From NCBI GenBank assembly GCA_965646445.1, contig CBFFZW010000001.1:62001-126000 (forward strand): a DNA stretch of 64,000 nucleotides, in the 5' to 3' direction. Positions 40,076 through 48,507 of the stretch are shown piece by piece. The translations under genes and the position numbers were made by a program. This DNA is from UBA11524 sp965646445. Its GTDB lineage: Bacteria; Bacillota; Clostridia; Christensenellales; Aristaeellaceae. Below the pieces are notes generated by a model. It saw only the letters and a program-made list of their open reading frames with translations. It was not told where the DNA came from and did not search any database. Numbering within the stretch: the stretch's first letter is position 1; the number at the start of each line of letters is the position of its first letter.

Positions 40076-41311
40076 ATGAGCAAAAAATGGACGCTTTGGG
40101 TGTGCCTGACGCTGATGGTCTGCCTGCTGGGCGGGTGCGCTTATCTGCCGATGGCGGGCCTGACGAACATGCTGGGCCAGGAAAAGCCGGTTCTGTCGGA
40201 GGACGGCGAGACCGTGACCATCTCCAAGGCCGATTATGAGCGCTACAAGCAGTTCGATACGCTCCTGAATCTGATGGATATGTCCGAAACCTATTTCTAT
40301 CAGGAGGCCGATCCGTCCGCCATGCTTCAGGGCGCGGCGGCGGGACTGCTGGCGGGGCTGAACGATCCGTATACCTTTTACTACACGCCCGAGGCTTACG
40401 CCGAAATGTGGGAGGATGATGAAGGCGAGTATGCCGGTGTCGGCATTCAGATTTCGTCGTCCTACCTGACGGGTATCTGCACCATCAGCCGCGTGTTCAA
40501 GGGCGGCCCGGCGGAGGCTGCGGGCGTCCATCGCGGGGATATTCTGTACAAGGTTGGCGACCTCTATGTGGACGCTTACAGCGTCAACGACGCCGTGGAC
40601 ATCATGCGCGGCACCCCCGGCACGGACGTGGACGTGACCTTCCTGCGGGACGGTGAGGAGATCACCTTCACCATGACCCGTGCGCAGGTGCATGTGACCC
40701 GGGTGGATTCCACCATGCTGGCGGAGGACATTGGCTACATTTACCTGTACGATTTCGCGGGCGACTGCGCGGTGCGGTTCACCGAGGCGCTGGAAAGTCT
40801 GACGGCCCAGGGCGCCAAGGGAATCATCATCGACCTCCGCGACAATCCCGGCGGGTGGGTGAATGACGCGGAGACCATCGGCGATCTTTTCCTGGATGAA
40901 GGCGTCCTGTACTACCTGGAGTACAAGGATGGCGCCCGTGAGTACACCTATACCAAGGCCGGCAAGGCGGATGTCAAGCTGGTGGTGCTGATGAACGAGA
41001 ACAGCGCCAGCTCCTCCGAAATTCTGGCCGGCGCCCTGCAGGATCGCGCGGATGCCACGGTGGTGGGTGTTCAGAGTTTCGGCAAGGGCATTGTGCAGAT
41101 TGTGGTGCCCGTGGGCGAGGACGGCTCCGGCATGCAGATGACCGTCGCCCAGTACTACACGCCCAACGGCAACGCGGTGCACAAGATCGGCATCACCCCG
41201 GATGAAACCATCGCCTTGGCCGAGGATGACAACGGCATGTATCAGTTCGGCGACCTCAGCGACCCGCAGCTGGCCCGCGCACTGGAGGTCATGAAGCAAA
41301 AAATGCAATAA
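40076..41311 (+). CDS. S41-family C-terminal processing peptidase, lipoprotein
   Basis: A 411-residue secreted lipoprotein (lipobox LLGGC). It has a PDZ domain at about residues 115-200 (GVGIQISSSY, RVFKGGPAEAAGVHRGDILY) and an S41 protease core with the Ser in NENSASSSEILAGAL and the general-base Lys in QSFGKGIVQ. These peptidases cut proteins near their C-terminus outside the membrane, often in signalling or wall maturation. GGAGGAG precedes ATG 40076. A GTG 15 bp upstream is less likely. Confidence 0.92.
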   Translation: MSKKWTLWVCLTLMVCLLGGCAYLPMAGLTNMLGQEKPVLSEDGETVTISKADYERYKQFDTLLNLMDMSETYFYQEADPSAMLQGAAAGLLAGLNDPYTFYYTPEAYAEMWEDDEGEYAGVGIQISSSYLTGICTISRVFKGGPAEAAGVHRGDILYKVGDLYVDAYSVNDAVDIMRGTPGTDVDVTFLRDGEEITFTMTRAQVHVTRVDSTMLAEDIGYIYLYDFAGDCAVRFTEALESLTAQGAKGIIIDLRDNPGGWVNDAETIGDLFLDEGVLYYLEYKDGAREYTYTKAGKADVKLVVLMNENSASSSEILAGALQDRADATVVGVQSFGKGIVQIVVPVGEDGSGMQMTVAQYYTPNGNAVHKIGITPDETIALAEDDNGMYQFGDLSDPQLARALEVMKQKMQ

Positions 41312-41319
41312 CCGTTATG

Positions 41320-41353
41320 GTCAGGGGGCGTCGCTGCGTGCGGCGTCCCTTTG
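41320..41353 (+). terminator. Possible terminator after the S41 peptidase gene
   Basis: GGGGGCGTC and GGCGTCCC can form a short GC-rich stem, partly by G-U pairs, followed by CTTTG. A weaker candidate than the others listed. Confidence 0.4.
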
Positions 41354-41362
41354 AAATTTCTC

Positions 41363-41391
41363 TTTTCAATGGAGCGGAGATGGTGTATAAT
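41363..41391 (+). promoter_or_regulatory. Promoter of the TM1266/ABC transporter operon
   Basis: TTTTCA (41363-41368), 17 bp, TATAAT (41386-41391). Transcription would begin near 41398, about 185 nt before the first main gene. Confidence 0.7.
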
Positions 41392-41397
41392 CAATCT

Positions 41398-41582
41398 GTA
41401 TCCATAGCCAAAGTTCAGCGGCGACGTGCGATGGAGGCGGAGACAATCAACCTGATTGACCGCGTGGGCAGGCCTGGGCGGGAGATGGGAAGGGGGCCGG
41501 CATGATGCTGTATATTGATCGTGATCCATAGCGCTGTTTGCGGTGCTTTGGATCATTTTTTTGGACTTCAGGAGGTCGTCGG
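41398..41582 (+). promoter_or_regulatory. Transcription attenuator leader with terminator and short uORF
   Basis: The leader holds a strong terminator: stem 41522-41534 with 41543-41555 (one mismatch, one G-T pair), an 8-nt loop, then seven T. A 10-codon frame at 41502-41531 (MMLYIDRDP) with GGGAAGGGGG upstream ends inside the 5' arm. The 9-base sequence ATCCATAGC occurs both at 41400-41408 and in the 5' arm at 41524-41532, so the early copy could pair with the 3' arm as an antiterminator. No known riboswitch class was recognised. The signal sensed is unknown. Confidence 0.65.
41502..41531 (+). CDS. Candidate 9-residue leader peptide
   Basis: ATG-ATG-CTG-TAT-ATT-GAT-CGT-GAT-CCA-TAG with a purine-rich ribosome site about 6 bp upstream. 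Translation would place the ribosome over the 5' arm of the terminator and could change its folding. It may also be chance. Confidence 0.35.
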   Translation: MMLYIDRDP

Positions 41583-41849
41583 ATGAGCGAAAATCGTCTG
41601 GGCTTTGTGGGAATTGTCATGGAGAACCGCACCTGCGCGGCGGAGGTCAACCGCGTGCTGTCCCTGTACGGCGATATGGTGAAGGGCCGCATCGGCATTC
41701 CCGACCACGACACGGGCACGGCGGTGATCGGCTTGATTGTCGAGGGAACCAACGAAGCTGTGGGCGCGATGACGGGCAAGCTGGGCAATCTCACGGGCGT
41801 GACGGTCAAAAGCGCGCTGACGGCCCGCAAGGAATCACGAAAGGAATGA
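41583..41849 (+). CDS. TM1266-family (iron-only hydrogenase system) putative regulator
   Basis: An 88-residue ferredoxin-like/ACT-fold protein matching the TM1266 family, annotated as iron-only hydrogenase system regulator (NRLGFVGIVMENRTCAAEVN, GDMVKGRIGIPDHDTGTAVI). AGGAGG precedes ATG 41583. No hydrogenase or maturase genes are nearby. Here it leads an operon with an ABC importer, so its real role may be sensing a metal or small ligand; that is inference. Confidence 0.8.
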   Translation: MSENRLGFVGIVMENRTCAAEVNRVLSLYGDMVKGRIGIPDHDTGTAVIGLIVEGTNEAVGAMTGKLGNLTGVTVKSALTARKESRKE

Positions 41850-41852
41850 GAT

Positions 41853-42815
41853 ATGATGATGAAAAGATTATGGATTGCGTTATGCGCGCTTTGTTTGCTC
41901 CTGCCCGCGGCGGCCATGGCGGAGGACGGCGGCCTGTCGATTTACGCCATGAAGGGCCCCACCGGCATCGGGCTGGTTCAGCTGATGGACAGCGAGGACT
42001 GGCAGGTAACGCTGGTGGGCGCGCCGGATGAAGCCGTGGCGGCGGTGCTCAGCGGCGCGGCGGATTTGGCGGCGGTGCCCACCAACCTGGCGGCGACGCT
42101 GTACAACAAGACGGGCGGCCAGGTGCGCCTGCTGGCCCTCAACACCCTGGGGGTGCTGCACATTCTGGAAAACCGCGAAACCATCCATGACGTGGCCGAC
42201 CTGGCAGGCCGGACGCTGTACGCCACAGGCCAGGGTTCCACGCCTGAGTATGTGCTCAATTACATCCTGGCAGCCCATGGGCTGACGGAGCAGGTGACGG
42301 TGGAGTACAAGGCCGAACATGCGGAGCTGGCCACACTGGCGGCGGCGGGCCAGGTCGATCTGGTGATGCTGCCGGAACCCAACGTGACCGCCGTGCTCAA
42401 CCAGAACGCCGACTTCCGCCGTGCGCTGGATGTGACGGCGCTGTACAATGACGCGGCGGCTCAGCAGGGCGCGGAGGGCGCGACCATGTCCATGGGCTGC
42501 GTAATCGCCCGAGCGGAGGTCATCGAGAAGCGCCCGGAGCAGGTGGCGGCGTTCATGGCGGCGTATGCCCGGAGCGTTGCGTTTGTCAATGACGACCCGG
42601 AGGCGGCCAGCGTGCTGGTGGAGCAGGCCGGCATCATGCCCAAGGCGGCGCTGGCCCGGCAGGCCATCCCCAATTGCCACATCGTTTTCATTGAAGGGCA
42701 GGAAATGAAGGACATGATCGTGCCCTTCTTCCAGGTGCTGCACGAGGCCAACGCCAAGGCCGTGGGCGGTGCGCTGCCCGGTGACGACTTCTACCATCTG
42801 CCTGACCATGAGTAA
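41853..42815 (+). CDS. ABC transporter substrate-binding protein (TauA/SsuA/NMT1-like)
   Basis: A 320-residue exported binding protein. The signal peptide ends at AAAMAEDGG, and there is no lipobox. The mature part shows the NMT1/TauA fold (YAMKGPTGIGLVQLM, VLSGAADLAAVPTNLAATLY, YATGQGSTPEYVLNYILAAH, GQVDLVMLPEPNVTAVLNQN). Ligands of this family include sulfonates, nitrate, bicarbonate and pyrimidine precursors; none can be chosen here. It starts 3 bp after the TM1266-like gene. Confidence 0.86.
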   Translation: MMMKRLWIALCALCLLLPAAAMAEDGGLSIYAMKGPTGIGLVQLMDSEDWQVTLVGAPDEAVAAVLSGAADLAAVPTNLAATLYNKTGGQVRLLALNTLGVLHILENRETIHDVADLAGRTLYATGQGSTPEYVLNYILAAHGLTEQVTVEYKAEHAELATLAAAGQVDLVMLPEPNVTAVLNQNADFRRALDVTALYNDAAAQQGAEGATMSMGCVIARAEVIEKRPEQVAAFMAAYARSVAFVNDDPEAASVLVEQAGIMPKAALARQAIPNCHIVFIEGQEMKDMIVPFFQVLHEANAKAVGGALPGDDFYHLPDHE

Positions 42816-43569
42816 GGCAAAACGGCTTGGCCGCAAACTGGCTCCGCTGGTGTTCTGGCTGGCCGTATGGGCCGTGGCCAGTGCCGCGGTGGGGCAGGAG
42901 CTGCTTCTGGCTTCGCCCGCCGCGGTGCTGCTCCGCCTGTTTGGCATGGGGAACAGCGGGTTCTGGCGCAGCGTCGGCCTGTCGCTGGGGCGGACGGCCA
43001 TGGCTTATGGCGCAGGCGTGACCGTCGGCAGCCTGCTGGCGGCGCTGTGCCATGCTTCCTCCTGGGCGGACGCGCTGGTGCGTCCCGCCATGGCGGTGGT
43101 GCGGGCCACGCCGGTGGCGTCCTTCATCATTCTGGCGCTGGTCTGGCTGACGGCGGGACAGACGCCGGTGCTGGCCGGCGCGCTGATGGTGACGCCGGTG
43201 GTCTTCGCCAATGTCGCGGAGGGCCTGGCGTCCGTGGATCGCGGGCTGCTGGAAATGGCCCGGATGTTCCGCTGGAATCGCTGGAAAACCTGGCGTCATG
43301 TGACGCTGCCTTCGCTGCTGCCGACCTTTCTGGCGGCCTGCGAAGCCTGCGTGGGTCTGTGTTTCAAAGCGACCATCGCGGCGGAGGTCATCGGTACGCC
43401 GAAAAACGCCATCGGCACCCAGCTGTATCAGGCGAAAATCTACCTGGAAAGCGACGCCCTGCTGGCCTGGACGCTGGTGGTCATCGCGCTGAGCATGGCG
43501 CTGGAGGCTATGCTGAAAAGGGCTTTCTCCGCGGCGGAAAGGAGGGTGCGCCATGGCCATCATCCTTGA
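42808..43569 (+). CDS. ABC transporter permease (TauC/SsuC-like)
   Basis: A 253-residue BPD_transp_1-type permease with six helices and the cytoplasmic coupling motif EMARMFRWNRWKTWRHVTLP (the EAA loop). ATG 42808 overlaps the binding-protein gene by 8 bp, and its end overlaps the ATPase gene by 17 bp, indicating tight translational coupling. Confidence 0.86.
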   Translation: MSKAKRLGRKLAPLVFWLAVWAVASAAVGQELLLASPAAVLLRLFGMGNSGFWRSVGLSLGRTAMAYGAGVTVGSLLAALCHASSWADALVRPAMAVVRATPVASFIILALVWLTAGQTPVLAGALMVTPVVFANVAEGLASVDRGLLEMARMFRWNRWKTWRHVTLPSLLPTFLAACEACVGLCFKATIAAEVIGTPKNAIGTQLYQAKIYLESDALLAWTLVVIALSMALEAMLKRAFSAAERRVRHGHHP

Positions 43570-44134
43570 CCGGGTGTTCAAGGGCTTTGGGAACAGAGCC
43601 GTGCTTGAGAACGTTACCCTGCGCCTGGAAGGCCGGGTATGCCTGCTGGGGCCGTCAGGCTGCGGCAAAACCACGCTGCTGCGGCTGATTGCGGGCCTGG
43701 AACAGCCTGACAGCGGAAGCATTCAGCGGCCGGATCATGCTGCTTTTTCCTGCCATTTTCAGGAGGATCGGCTGCTGCCCTGGTATACCGCCCAGGAGAA
43801 CCTGGCGCTGGTGACGCCCGAGCCGGAGGTCTGGCTGGAACGAATCCTTCTGCCGGAAGCGGGGCCGCGCTATCCCGACGAGCTGTCCGGCGGCATGCGG
43901 CGGCGGATCGCCCTGGCCCGGGCCCTGGCGCATCCCAGCGATGTGCTGATGCTGGACGAACCTCTGCGCGAGCTGGACCCATCCACGGCGGAGGCCATGC
44001 TGAAGCTCATCGACCGCTTCACAGGGGAGCGCGATCTGCTCCTGGTGACGCACGACCGAAGCCAGGGGGAGGCGCTGGGGTGCAGGATGGTTGAGTTATC
44101 AGACGAAAATAGCAAAAAAGCAGCGGCTGAGTGA
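43553..44134 (+). CDS. ABC transporter ATP-binding protein (TauB/SsuB-like, short)
   Basis: A compact 193-residue ATPase with Walker A GPSGCGKTT, Q-loop FQEDRLLPWYTAQENLAL, signature LSGGMRRRIALARAL, Walker B VLMLDEPL and H-loop VTHDRSQGEA. It is shorter than the usual 240-260 residues because loops are trimmed and no C-terminal extension is present, but all catalytic motifs remain. Its last codons lie inside the terminator hairpin. Confidence 0.88.
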   Translation: MAIILDRVFKGFGNRAVLENVTLRLEGRVCLLGPSGCGKTTLLRLIAGLEQPDSGSIQRPDHAAFSCHFQEDRLLPWYTAQENLALVTPEPEVWLERILLPEAGPRYPDELSGGMRRRIALARALAHPSDVLMLDEPLRELDPSTAEAMLKLIDRFTGERDLLLVTHDRSQGEALGCRMVELSDENSKKAAAE

Positions 44135-44150
44135 AAGCCGCTGCTTTTTT
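44114..44150. terminator. Bidirectional terminator overlapping the ATPase gene end
   Basis: A 15-bp stem (44114-44128 with 44136-44150) flanked by six A and six T. It serves the plus-strand ABC operon and the minus-strand DUF1292 gene. Confidence 0.92.
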
Positions 44151-44174
44151 GATTACCAATGCTTCCGACTGCCC

Positions 44175-44483
44175 TTAGTCCGCGTCCGTGAATTCGTACT
44201 CGTCCTCGAAGCGATCCCGGAACACCTCAAAGACCTTTTCCAGGATTTCCTCGTTCTCCTCGGACACAAAGACCTCGGTCTCCTCATCCTCTTCCTCGAC
44301 GCGCAGGATAACCACCTCGTCATCCTCCTCGTCCTGAGGAACCAGAACCACATATTCCTTGCCGTCCATTTCAATGTAGTCGGCAATGTCATAGGCGGCT
44401 TCGTTGCCGTCGTCGTCGGACAGCAGAATGGTACCGTCAAATTCCTCGTTGTTCATGTCCGGGGTCGTGGGCTTGTCCGTCAT
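44175..44483 (-). CDS. DUF1292 acidic protein (YrzB-like)
   Basis: A 102-residue, very acidic protein with the DUF1292 pattern TILLSDDDGNEAAYDIADYI, EYVVLVPQDEEDDEVVILRV. Function unknown; in many Bacillota the family sits beside yrvM/alaS-type genes, which is not the case here. GAGGAGG precedes the start. Confidence 0.88.
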   Translation of the reverse strand: MTDKPTTPDMNNEEFDGTILLSDDDGNEAAYDIADYIEMDGKEYVVLVPQDEEDDEVVILRVEEEDEETEVFVSEENEEILEKVFEVFRDRFEDEYEFTDAD

Positions 44484-44576
44484 GATGATTTACCTCCTCG
44501 GTTACTTGGGAACCAATCCATACCATCTTTTCGACGCCCGAGGGCCGACTTCCTGCCTGCATGGGAAATTCCTGTG

Positions 44577-45770
44577 TTACAGGCGGCTGGCGATGGCCTG
44601 AAGAAAATCCTTGCTGTTGACGGCCTTGGCGTCCCCTTCGTAGAGCAGAGCCAGATCCTTGGTCATCACCCCGGATTCAATGGTATCGATGGTGGCCTTC
44701 TCCAGCCTGTCCGCGAAGGCCTGCAGCTCCGGCAGGTTGTCCAGCTCGCCCCGCTTGCGCAGCGCGCCGCTCCAGGCAAAGATGGTGGCCACCGGGTTGG
44801 TGGACGTTTCCTCGCCCTTGAGGTGCCGGTAGTAATGGCGGGTAACGGTGCCGTGGGCAGCTTCGTATTCAAATTTGCCGTCGGGGGAGACGAGCACGGA
44901 GGTCATCATGGCCAGGGAACCGAAGGCCGTGGCCACCATGTCGGACATCACGTCCCCGTCGTAATTCTTGCAGGCCCAGATGAAGCCGCCCTTGCTGCGC
45001 ACCACACGGGCCACGGCGTCGTCAATCAGCGTGTAGAAATACTCAATGCCCGCCGCGGCGAATTTTTCCTTGTATTCCGCGTCAAAAATATCCTGGAAGA
45101 TGTCCTTAAAGTTATGGTCGTAGGTCTTGGAGATGGTGTCCTTGGTGGAGAACCACAGATCCTGCTTCAGGGAGAGGGCGTACTGGAAGCAGGAGCGGGC
45201 GAAGGAGGCGATGGAAGCGTCCACGTTGTGGATGCCCTGAAGGATGCCCGGGCCCTTGAAGGTGAACACAGTCTGACGGATCTCCTGACCGTCCTCCCCG
45301 GTGAAGACAAGCTCTGCCTTGCCCGCCCCGGGAACCTTGATTTCCACATTGCGGTAGACGTCGCCATAGGCGTGGCGAGCGATGGTGATGGGCTTTTCCC
45401 AGGTGCGCACGGTGGGATGAACGCCCTTGACCAGCACCGGTGCGCGGAAAACGGTGCCGTCCAGCATGGCGCGGATGGTGCCGTTGGGGCTCTTCCACAT
45501 TTCATGGAGGTTATACTCGGTCATGCGCTGGGCGTTGGGGGTGATGGTGGCGCACTTGACGGCCACGCCGTAGCGCTTGGTGGCGTTGGCGGCGTCCACC
45601 GTGACCTGGTCGAATGTCTCGTCCCGATGGGGAAGGCCCAGATCGTAGTATTCCGTCTTCAAATCGACAAAGGGAAGGATCAGCATGTCCTTGATGTCCG
45701 CCCACAGAATGCGGGTCATCTCGTCGCCGTCCATCTCCACCAGCGGGGTCGTCATCTGAATCTTGCTCAT
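44577..45770 (-). CDS. icd: NADP-dependent isocitrate dehydrogenase (eukaryote-like homodimeric type)
   Basis: A 397-residue enzyme that oxidatively decarboxylates isocitrate to 2-oxoglutarate. Landmarks are VEMDGDEMTRILW at the N-terminus, the substrate loop KSPNGTIRAMLDGTVFRAPV, IDDAVARVVRSKGGFIWACKNYDGD with metal-binding Asp residues, and EAAHGTVTRHYYRHLKGEE for NADP binding. The length and motifs fit the class II NADP enzymes rather than the E. coli-type. ATG 45770 has AAGGAGAAA upstream; a longer frame is extended only by non-conserved residues. Confidence 0.95.
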   Translation of the reverse strand: MSKIQMTTPLVEMDGDEMTRILWADIKDMLILPFVDLKTEYYDLGLPHRDETFDQVTVDAANATKRYGVAVKCATITPNAQRMTEYNLHEMWKSPNGTIRAMLDGTVFRAPVLVKGVHPTVRTWEKPITIARHAYGDVYRNVEIKVPGAGKAELVFTGEDGQEIRQTVFTFKGPGILQGIHNVDASIASFARSCFQYALSLKQDLWFSTKDTISKTYDHNFKDIFQDIFDAEYKEKFAAAGIEYFYTLIDDAVARVVRSKGGFIWACKNYDGDVMSDMVATAFGSLAMMTSVLVSPDGKFEYEAAHGTVTRHYYRHLKGEETSTNPVATIFAWSGALRKRGELDNLPELQAFADRLEKATIDTIESGVMTKDLALLYEGDAKAVNSKDFLQAIASRL

Positions 45771-45805
45771 GAGGTTTCTCCTTACTTGCGCAGTTTTCCT
45801 TCCAT

Positions 45806-45834
45806 ATTGTAGCCCGCATGGCCGGGGGAAGCAA
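45806..45834 (-). promoter_or_regulatory. Promoter of icd
   Basis: TTGCTT (45834-45829), 17 bp, TACAAT (45811-45806) on the minus strand. Confidence 0.75.
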
Positions 45835-45886
45835 GGGTTCAAACAGCAAAAGTACAGAAGCGGCAAACTTTTTTTCACAAGATACC

Positions 45887-45915
45887 TTGACAGATGAGGT
45901 ATAGCCTGATACAAT
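45887..45915 (+). promoter_or_regulatory. Promoter of the small ORF-padR-DUF4097 operon
   Basis: Perfect TTGACA (45887-45892), 17 bp, TACAAT (45910-45915), divergent from icd. Confidence 0.85.
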
Positions 45916-45978
45916 GTATATCGCAGAGGAGAGAAATCTCCGTTGGATCAACCCAAGCATGGCAAGGAGGGAGCAAGC

Positions 45979-46098
45979 ATGAAGGAGATTCCCTATGACC
46001 GCTGGCAGGATGAAACGTGGGCCATTGAGATGCGCCTGGAAGAATACAAGCAGGAGCTCCGCTACCGTCGGCGGGAACTCATGACCGCGGTATTGTAA
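45979..46098 (+). CDS. Small basic/acidic helical peptide before padR
   Basis: A 39-residue product (MKEIPYDRWQDETWAIEMRL...) with AAGGAGGGAG 4-5 bp before the ATG, ending 17 bp before padR. It is rich in Glu, Arg and Trp and likely a single helix. No family is recognised. Position and ribosome site argue that it is translated. Confidence 0.6.
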   Translation: MKEIPYDRWQDETWAIEMRLEEYKQELRYRRRELMTAVL

Positions 46099-46115
46099 CA
46101 GAAAGGGAGGAAACC

Positions 46116-46442
46116 ATGGCATTAAGCGCGGATATTCTCCGGGGCTATACGGATTCCATTATCCTGAAGCAGCTGGAGAGGGAGGATAGCTACGGCTATC
46201 AGATCAACAAGCAGGTCAGCGCCATCAGCGCCGGGGCCTTTGAAATGAAGGAGGCCACGCTGTACACCGCCTTCCGCCGCCTGGAAGGGGCCGGCTACAT
46301 CCGCTCCTATTGGGGGAATGAGCTCAGCGGCGCGCGTCGGCGTTACTACACGCTGACCGTCACAGGCCGGGACAAGCTGCGCCAGGACCGGGAAGCCTGG
46401 CATGAAACACGTTACCTGATCGACCAATTGCTGGAGGAATGA
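46116..46442 (+). CDS. PadR-family transcriptional regulator
   Basis: A 108-residue winged-helix repressor of the PadR type (SIILKQLEREDSYGYQINKQ, EMKEATLYTAFRRLEGAGYI, GARRRYYTLTVTGRDKL). It begins with a good AAGGGAGG site and ends overlapping the leader of the DUF4097 gene. It probably controls its own operon in response to envelope stress, as PadR-DUF4097 pairs usually do; inferred. Confidence 0.9.
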   Translation: MALSADILRGYTDSIILKQLEREDSYGYQINKQVSAISAGAFEMKEATLYTAFRRLEGAGYIRSYWGNELSGARRRYYTLTVTGRDKLRQDREAWHETRYLIDQLLEE

Positions 46443-46444
46443 CC

Positions 46445-47815
46445 ATGAATACGACGGTGACCCGAATCGTTGAGCTGATGTTCCAGGATGTTGAAATGAG
46501 CGAGGAAGTCCAGGCCATCCGTGATGAGGTGATGAACAACTGCCAGGAGCGCTTTGACGACCTGATGGCCCGCGGTCTGAGCGAGGACGAAGCCATCAAG
46601 GCGGTGGTGGAAAGCCTGGACGGCATGAAAGAGGTGCTGGCAGGCTATCCACGCAAGGAACTGCCTGACGAAGAAGAGGATGAGGACGAGGGCAACGAGG
46701 TCGTCTATTCCGCCCAGGGCGTCAGCCAGGTGGCGGTGGAGCTTCTGAGCGAGTGCCTGGAAGTCGGCGTCTCCGACGATAATAAGATCCATGTGATTGC
46801 CGATGAGGATACCTGGCCGCAGCTGAAGATCAACGTGGCGGGCGGCATGCTGCGCATCGGCCGTTTCTCCGACAAAGAATCAGATGGAATCGGGAAGGAA
46901 AACCGCGGCTTCAACTTCCATATGATGATGAAGGACAACGACGGAAAGTATCAGCATGTGGATGTCGGCAGCGTTATCGGAGACACCATGATGAAAATTT
47001 CCAAAGCCAAGCTGAATCATACGGAGATGAAGGATCAAGAATTGAACAGCATCATCAAGAATGCCACGGACAAAATCGGCTCCTTTTTCAAGAACTGGAA
47101 TATGAATATTCAGGTCGGGGACGATACCGTGACCCTGCTGCTGCCTGCCGAACCGAAGCTGATGCTCAGCGCCCAGACCACCAGCGGCGACGTGAGCGTG
47201 GAGGACGCCGCTTTGTCGGAGCTGAGAATTGTGACCCTGAGCGGCGACATCAGCGTGGCCGGGATGGCCGGGGAGCTGGACAGGTGCGAAATCAAGAGCA
47301 CCAGCGGCGATGTGGACATTGAGGATACGAAAAGCCTTGAATTGCGGGTGACGACCATCAGCGGCGATGTGGACGCGCGCATCCCGGAGAGGCACGAGGT
47401 AGCGCATTGCACGCTCAAGAGCACCAGCGGCGACCTGACCCTTGACGGCAACGTGATGGTGGGCGAAATCGCCAGCATCAGCGGCGACCTGGATGTACGG
47501 GGGCGCATGGTCAGGCTCAATACCCAGTCCACCAGCGGCGACATCGCCGTTCGGGCGGAGATGGATGACATGAACTTCTCCACCATCAACGGCGATGTGG
47601 AGGTGGATGTCTGCCGCGCTGCCACGAGCAAGTGCAGCGTCACCGGCAAGAGCACCAGCGGCGACATCATCATCCGCCTGCCGGAGGATGAGGCCCATGT
47701 TCAGGCGAAGTCAACCTTTGGCGACGTGCGTATCGGCCAGTCGCTGGAGCTGAACAATGACAGCGATTTCATCATCACCGCGACCTCCATGAACGGCGAC
47801 ATCACCATCAAGTGA
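46445..47815 (+). CDS. DUF4097-family beta-helix protein with HAAS-like N-terminus
   Basis: A 456-residue protein. The N-terminal ~70 residues (MFQDVEMSEEVQAIRDEVMN, GLSEDEAIKAVVESLDGMKE) resemble the HAAS signalling domain that partners PadR regulators. An acidic linker and a folded middle follow, then a DUF4097 beta-solenoid (~235-456) with repeated TSGDV/SGDI/NGDV rungs. No signal peptide or membrane helix is seen, which is unusual for an adhesin-like solenoid. ATG 46445 is 7 bp after GGAGG. Confidence 0.85.
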   Translation: MNTTVTRIVELMFQDVEMSEEVQAIRDEVMNNCQERFDDLMARGLSEDEAIKAVVESLDGMKEVLAGYPRKELPDEEEDEDEGNEVVYSAQGVSQVAVELLSECLEVGVSDDNKIHVIADEDTWPQLKINVAGGMLRIGRFSDKESDGIGKENRGFNFHMMMKDNDGKYQHVDVGSVIGDTMMKISKAKLNHTEMKDQELNSIIKNATDKIGSFFKNWNMNIQVGDDTVTLLLPAEPKLMLSAQTTSGDVSVEDAALSELRIVTLSGDISVAGMAGELDRCEIKSTSGDVDIEDTKSLELRVTTISGDVDARIPERHEVAHCTLKSTSGDLTLDGNVMVGEIASISGDLDVRGRMVRLNTQSTSGDIAVRAEMDDMNFSTINGDVEVDVCRAATSKCSVTGKSTSGDIIIRLPEDEAHVQAKSTFGDVRIGQSLELNNDSDFIITATSMNGDITIK

Positions 47816-47829
47816 CGGGACGCCGCGCC

Positions 47830-47858
47830 TTGCGGAAAGCGGCTCGCCATGGTATAAT
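47830..47858 (+). promoter_or_regulatory. Promoter of the nitroreductase gene
   Basis: TTGCGG (47830-47835), 17 bp, extended -10 TGG-TATAAT (47853-47858). Confidence 0.75.
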
Positions 47859-47890
47859 GGTCGCATCCCCAAAGGAGGAAAGGAGCGCCA

Positions 47891-48418
47891 ATGATGAGTG
47901 ACGGCATGGATTTCCTGTCCCTGGCAAAGCAGCGCTATTCCGTGCGGCGGTTTACCGATGAGCCGGTTCGCCAGGAGGAGCTGGATCGTATTTTGACGGC
48001 GGCCATCGTGGCGCCGACGGCATGCAACCTTCAGCCCTGGCATATTTATGTGCTTCAAAGCCCGGAGGCGGTAGCCAAGCTGCCTGACTGTACCCGCTGC
48101 CACTTCAATTGCAGGACAGCGCTACTGATCTGCCAGAACCAGGAGGCCAGCTGGGAGCGCCCCTATGACGGCAAGCGCAGCGGCGAGGTGGACGCCTCCA
48201 TTGTCACGACCCATATGATGCTGGAGGCTGCCGCCATCGGCGTGGGCTCCACCTGGGTCATGCACTTCCGTCCGGAGGCGGTGCGGGAATGCTATCAGCT
48301 GCCCGCGCAGGAGGAGCCTGTGGCGCTGCTGGTGCTGGGGTATCCGGCCAAGGAGGCCGAGCCCAGCCCGCGGCACAGCCAATTCCGCCCGGAAACGGAA
48401 CTGGTGACGGTACTGTAA
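47891..48418 (+). CDS. Nitroreductase-family FMN enzyme
   Basis: A 175-residue flavoprotein with the N-terminal FMN motif QRYSVRRFTDEPV, the central APTACNLQPWHIYVL and the C-terminal VALLVLGYPAKEAEPSPRHS. Members reduce nitro compounds, quinones or enoates using NAD(P)H; the native substrate is unknown. It carries no ferredoxin domain. AAAGGAGG precedes the start. Confidence 0.9.
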   Translation: MMSDGMDFLSLAKQRYSVRRFTDEPVRQEELDRILTAAIVAPTACNLQPWHIYVLQSPEAVAKLPDCTRCHFNCRTALLICQNQEASWERPYDGKRSGEVDASIVTTHMMLEAAAIGVGSTWVMHFRPEAVRECYQLPAQEEPVALLVLGYPAKEAEPSPRHSQFRPETELVTVL

Positions 48419-48437
48419 TTCGGTCTCAACCCAATGG

Positions 48438-48507
48438 CGTCCGGCAGAACAGACGGCAAGCCTCCCCGATGGCGGAGACTGCCGGAAAGTTCCGCCGGGC
48501 GTTTTTT
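48438..48507 (+). terminator. Branched terminator after the nitroreductase gene
   Basis: An outer stem CGTCCGGC (48438-48445) with GCCGGGCG (48494-48501; one G-T pair) encloses smaller hairpins and is followed by six T. Confidence 0.6.

Noticed and set aside
41398..41520. TPP riboswitch before the TauA/NMT1-like importer operon
   Set aside because: A fragment resembling AACCTGAT is present, but the conserved CTGAGA and the GCGTAGGGA end are missing.
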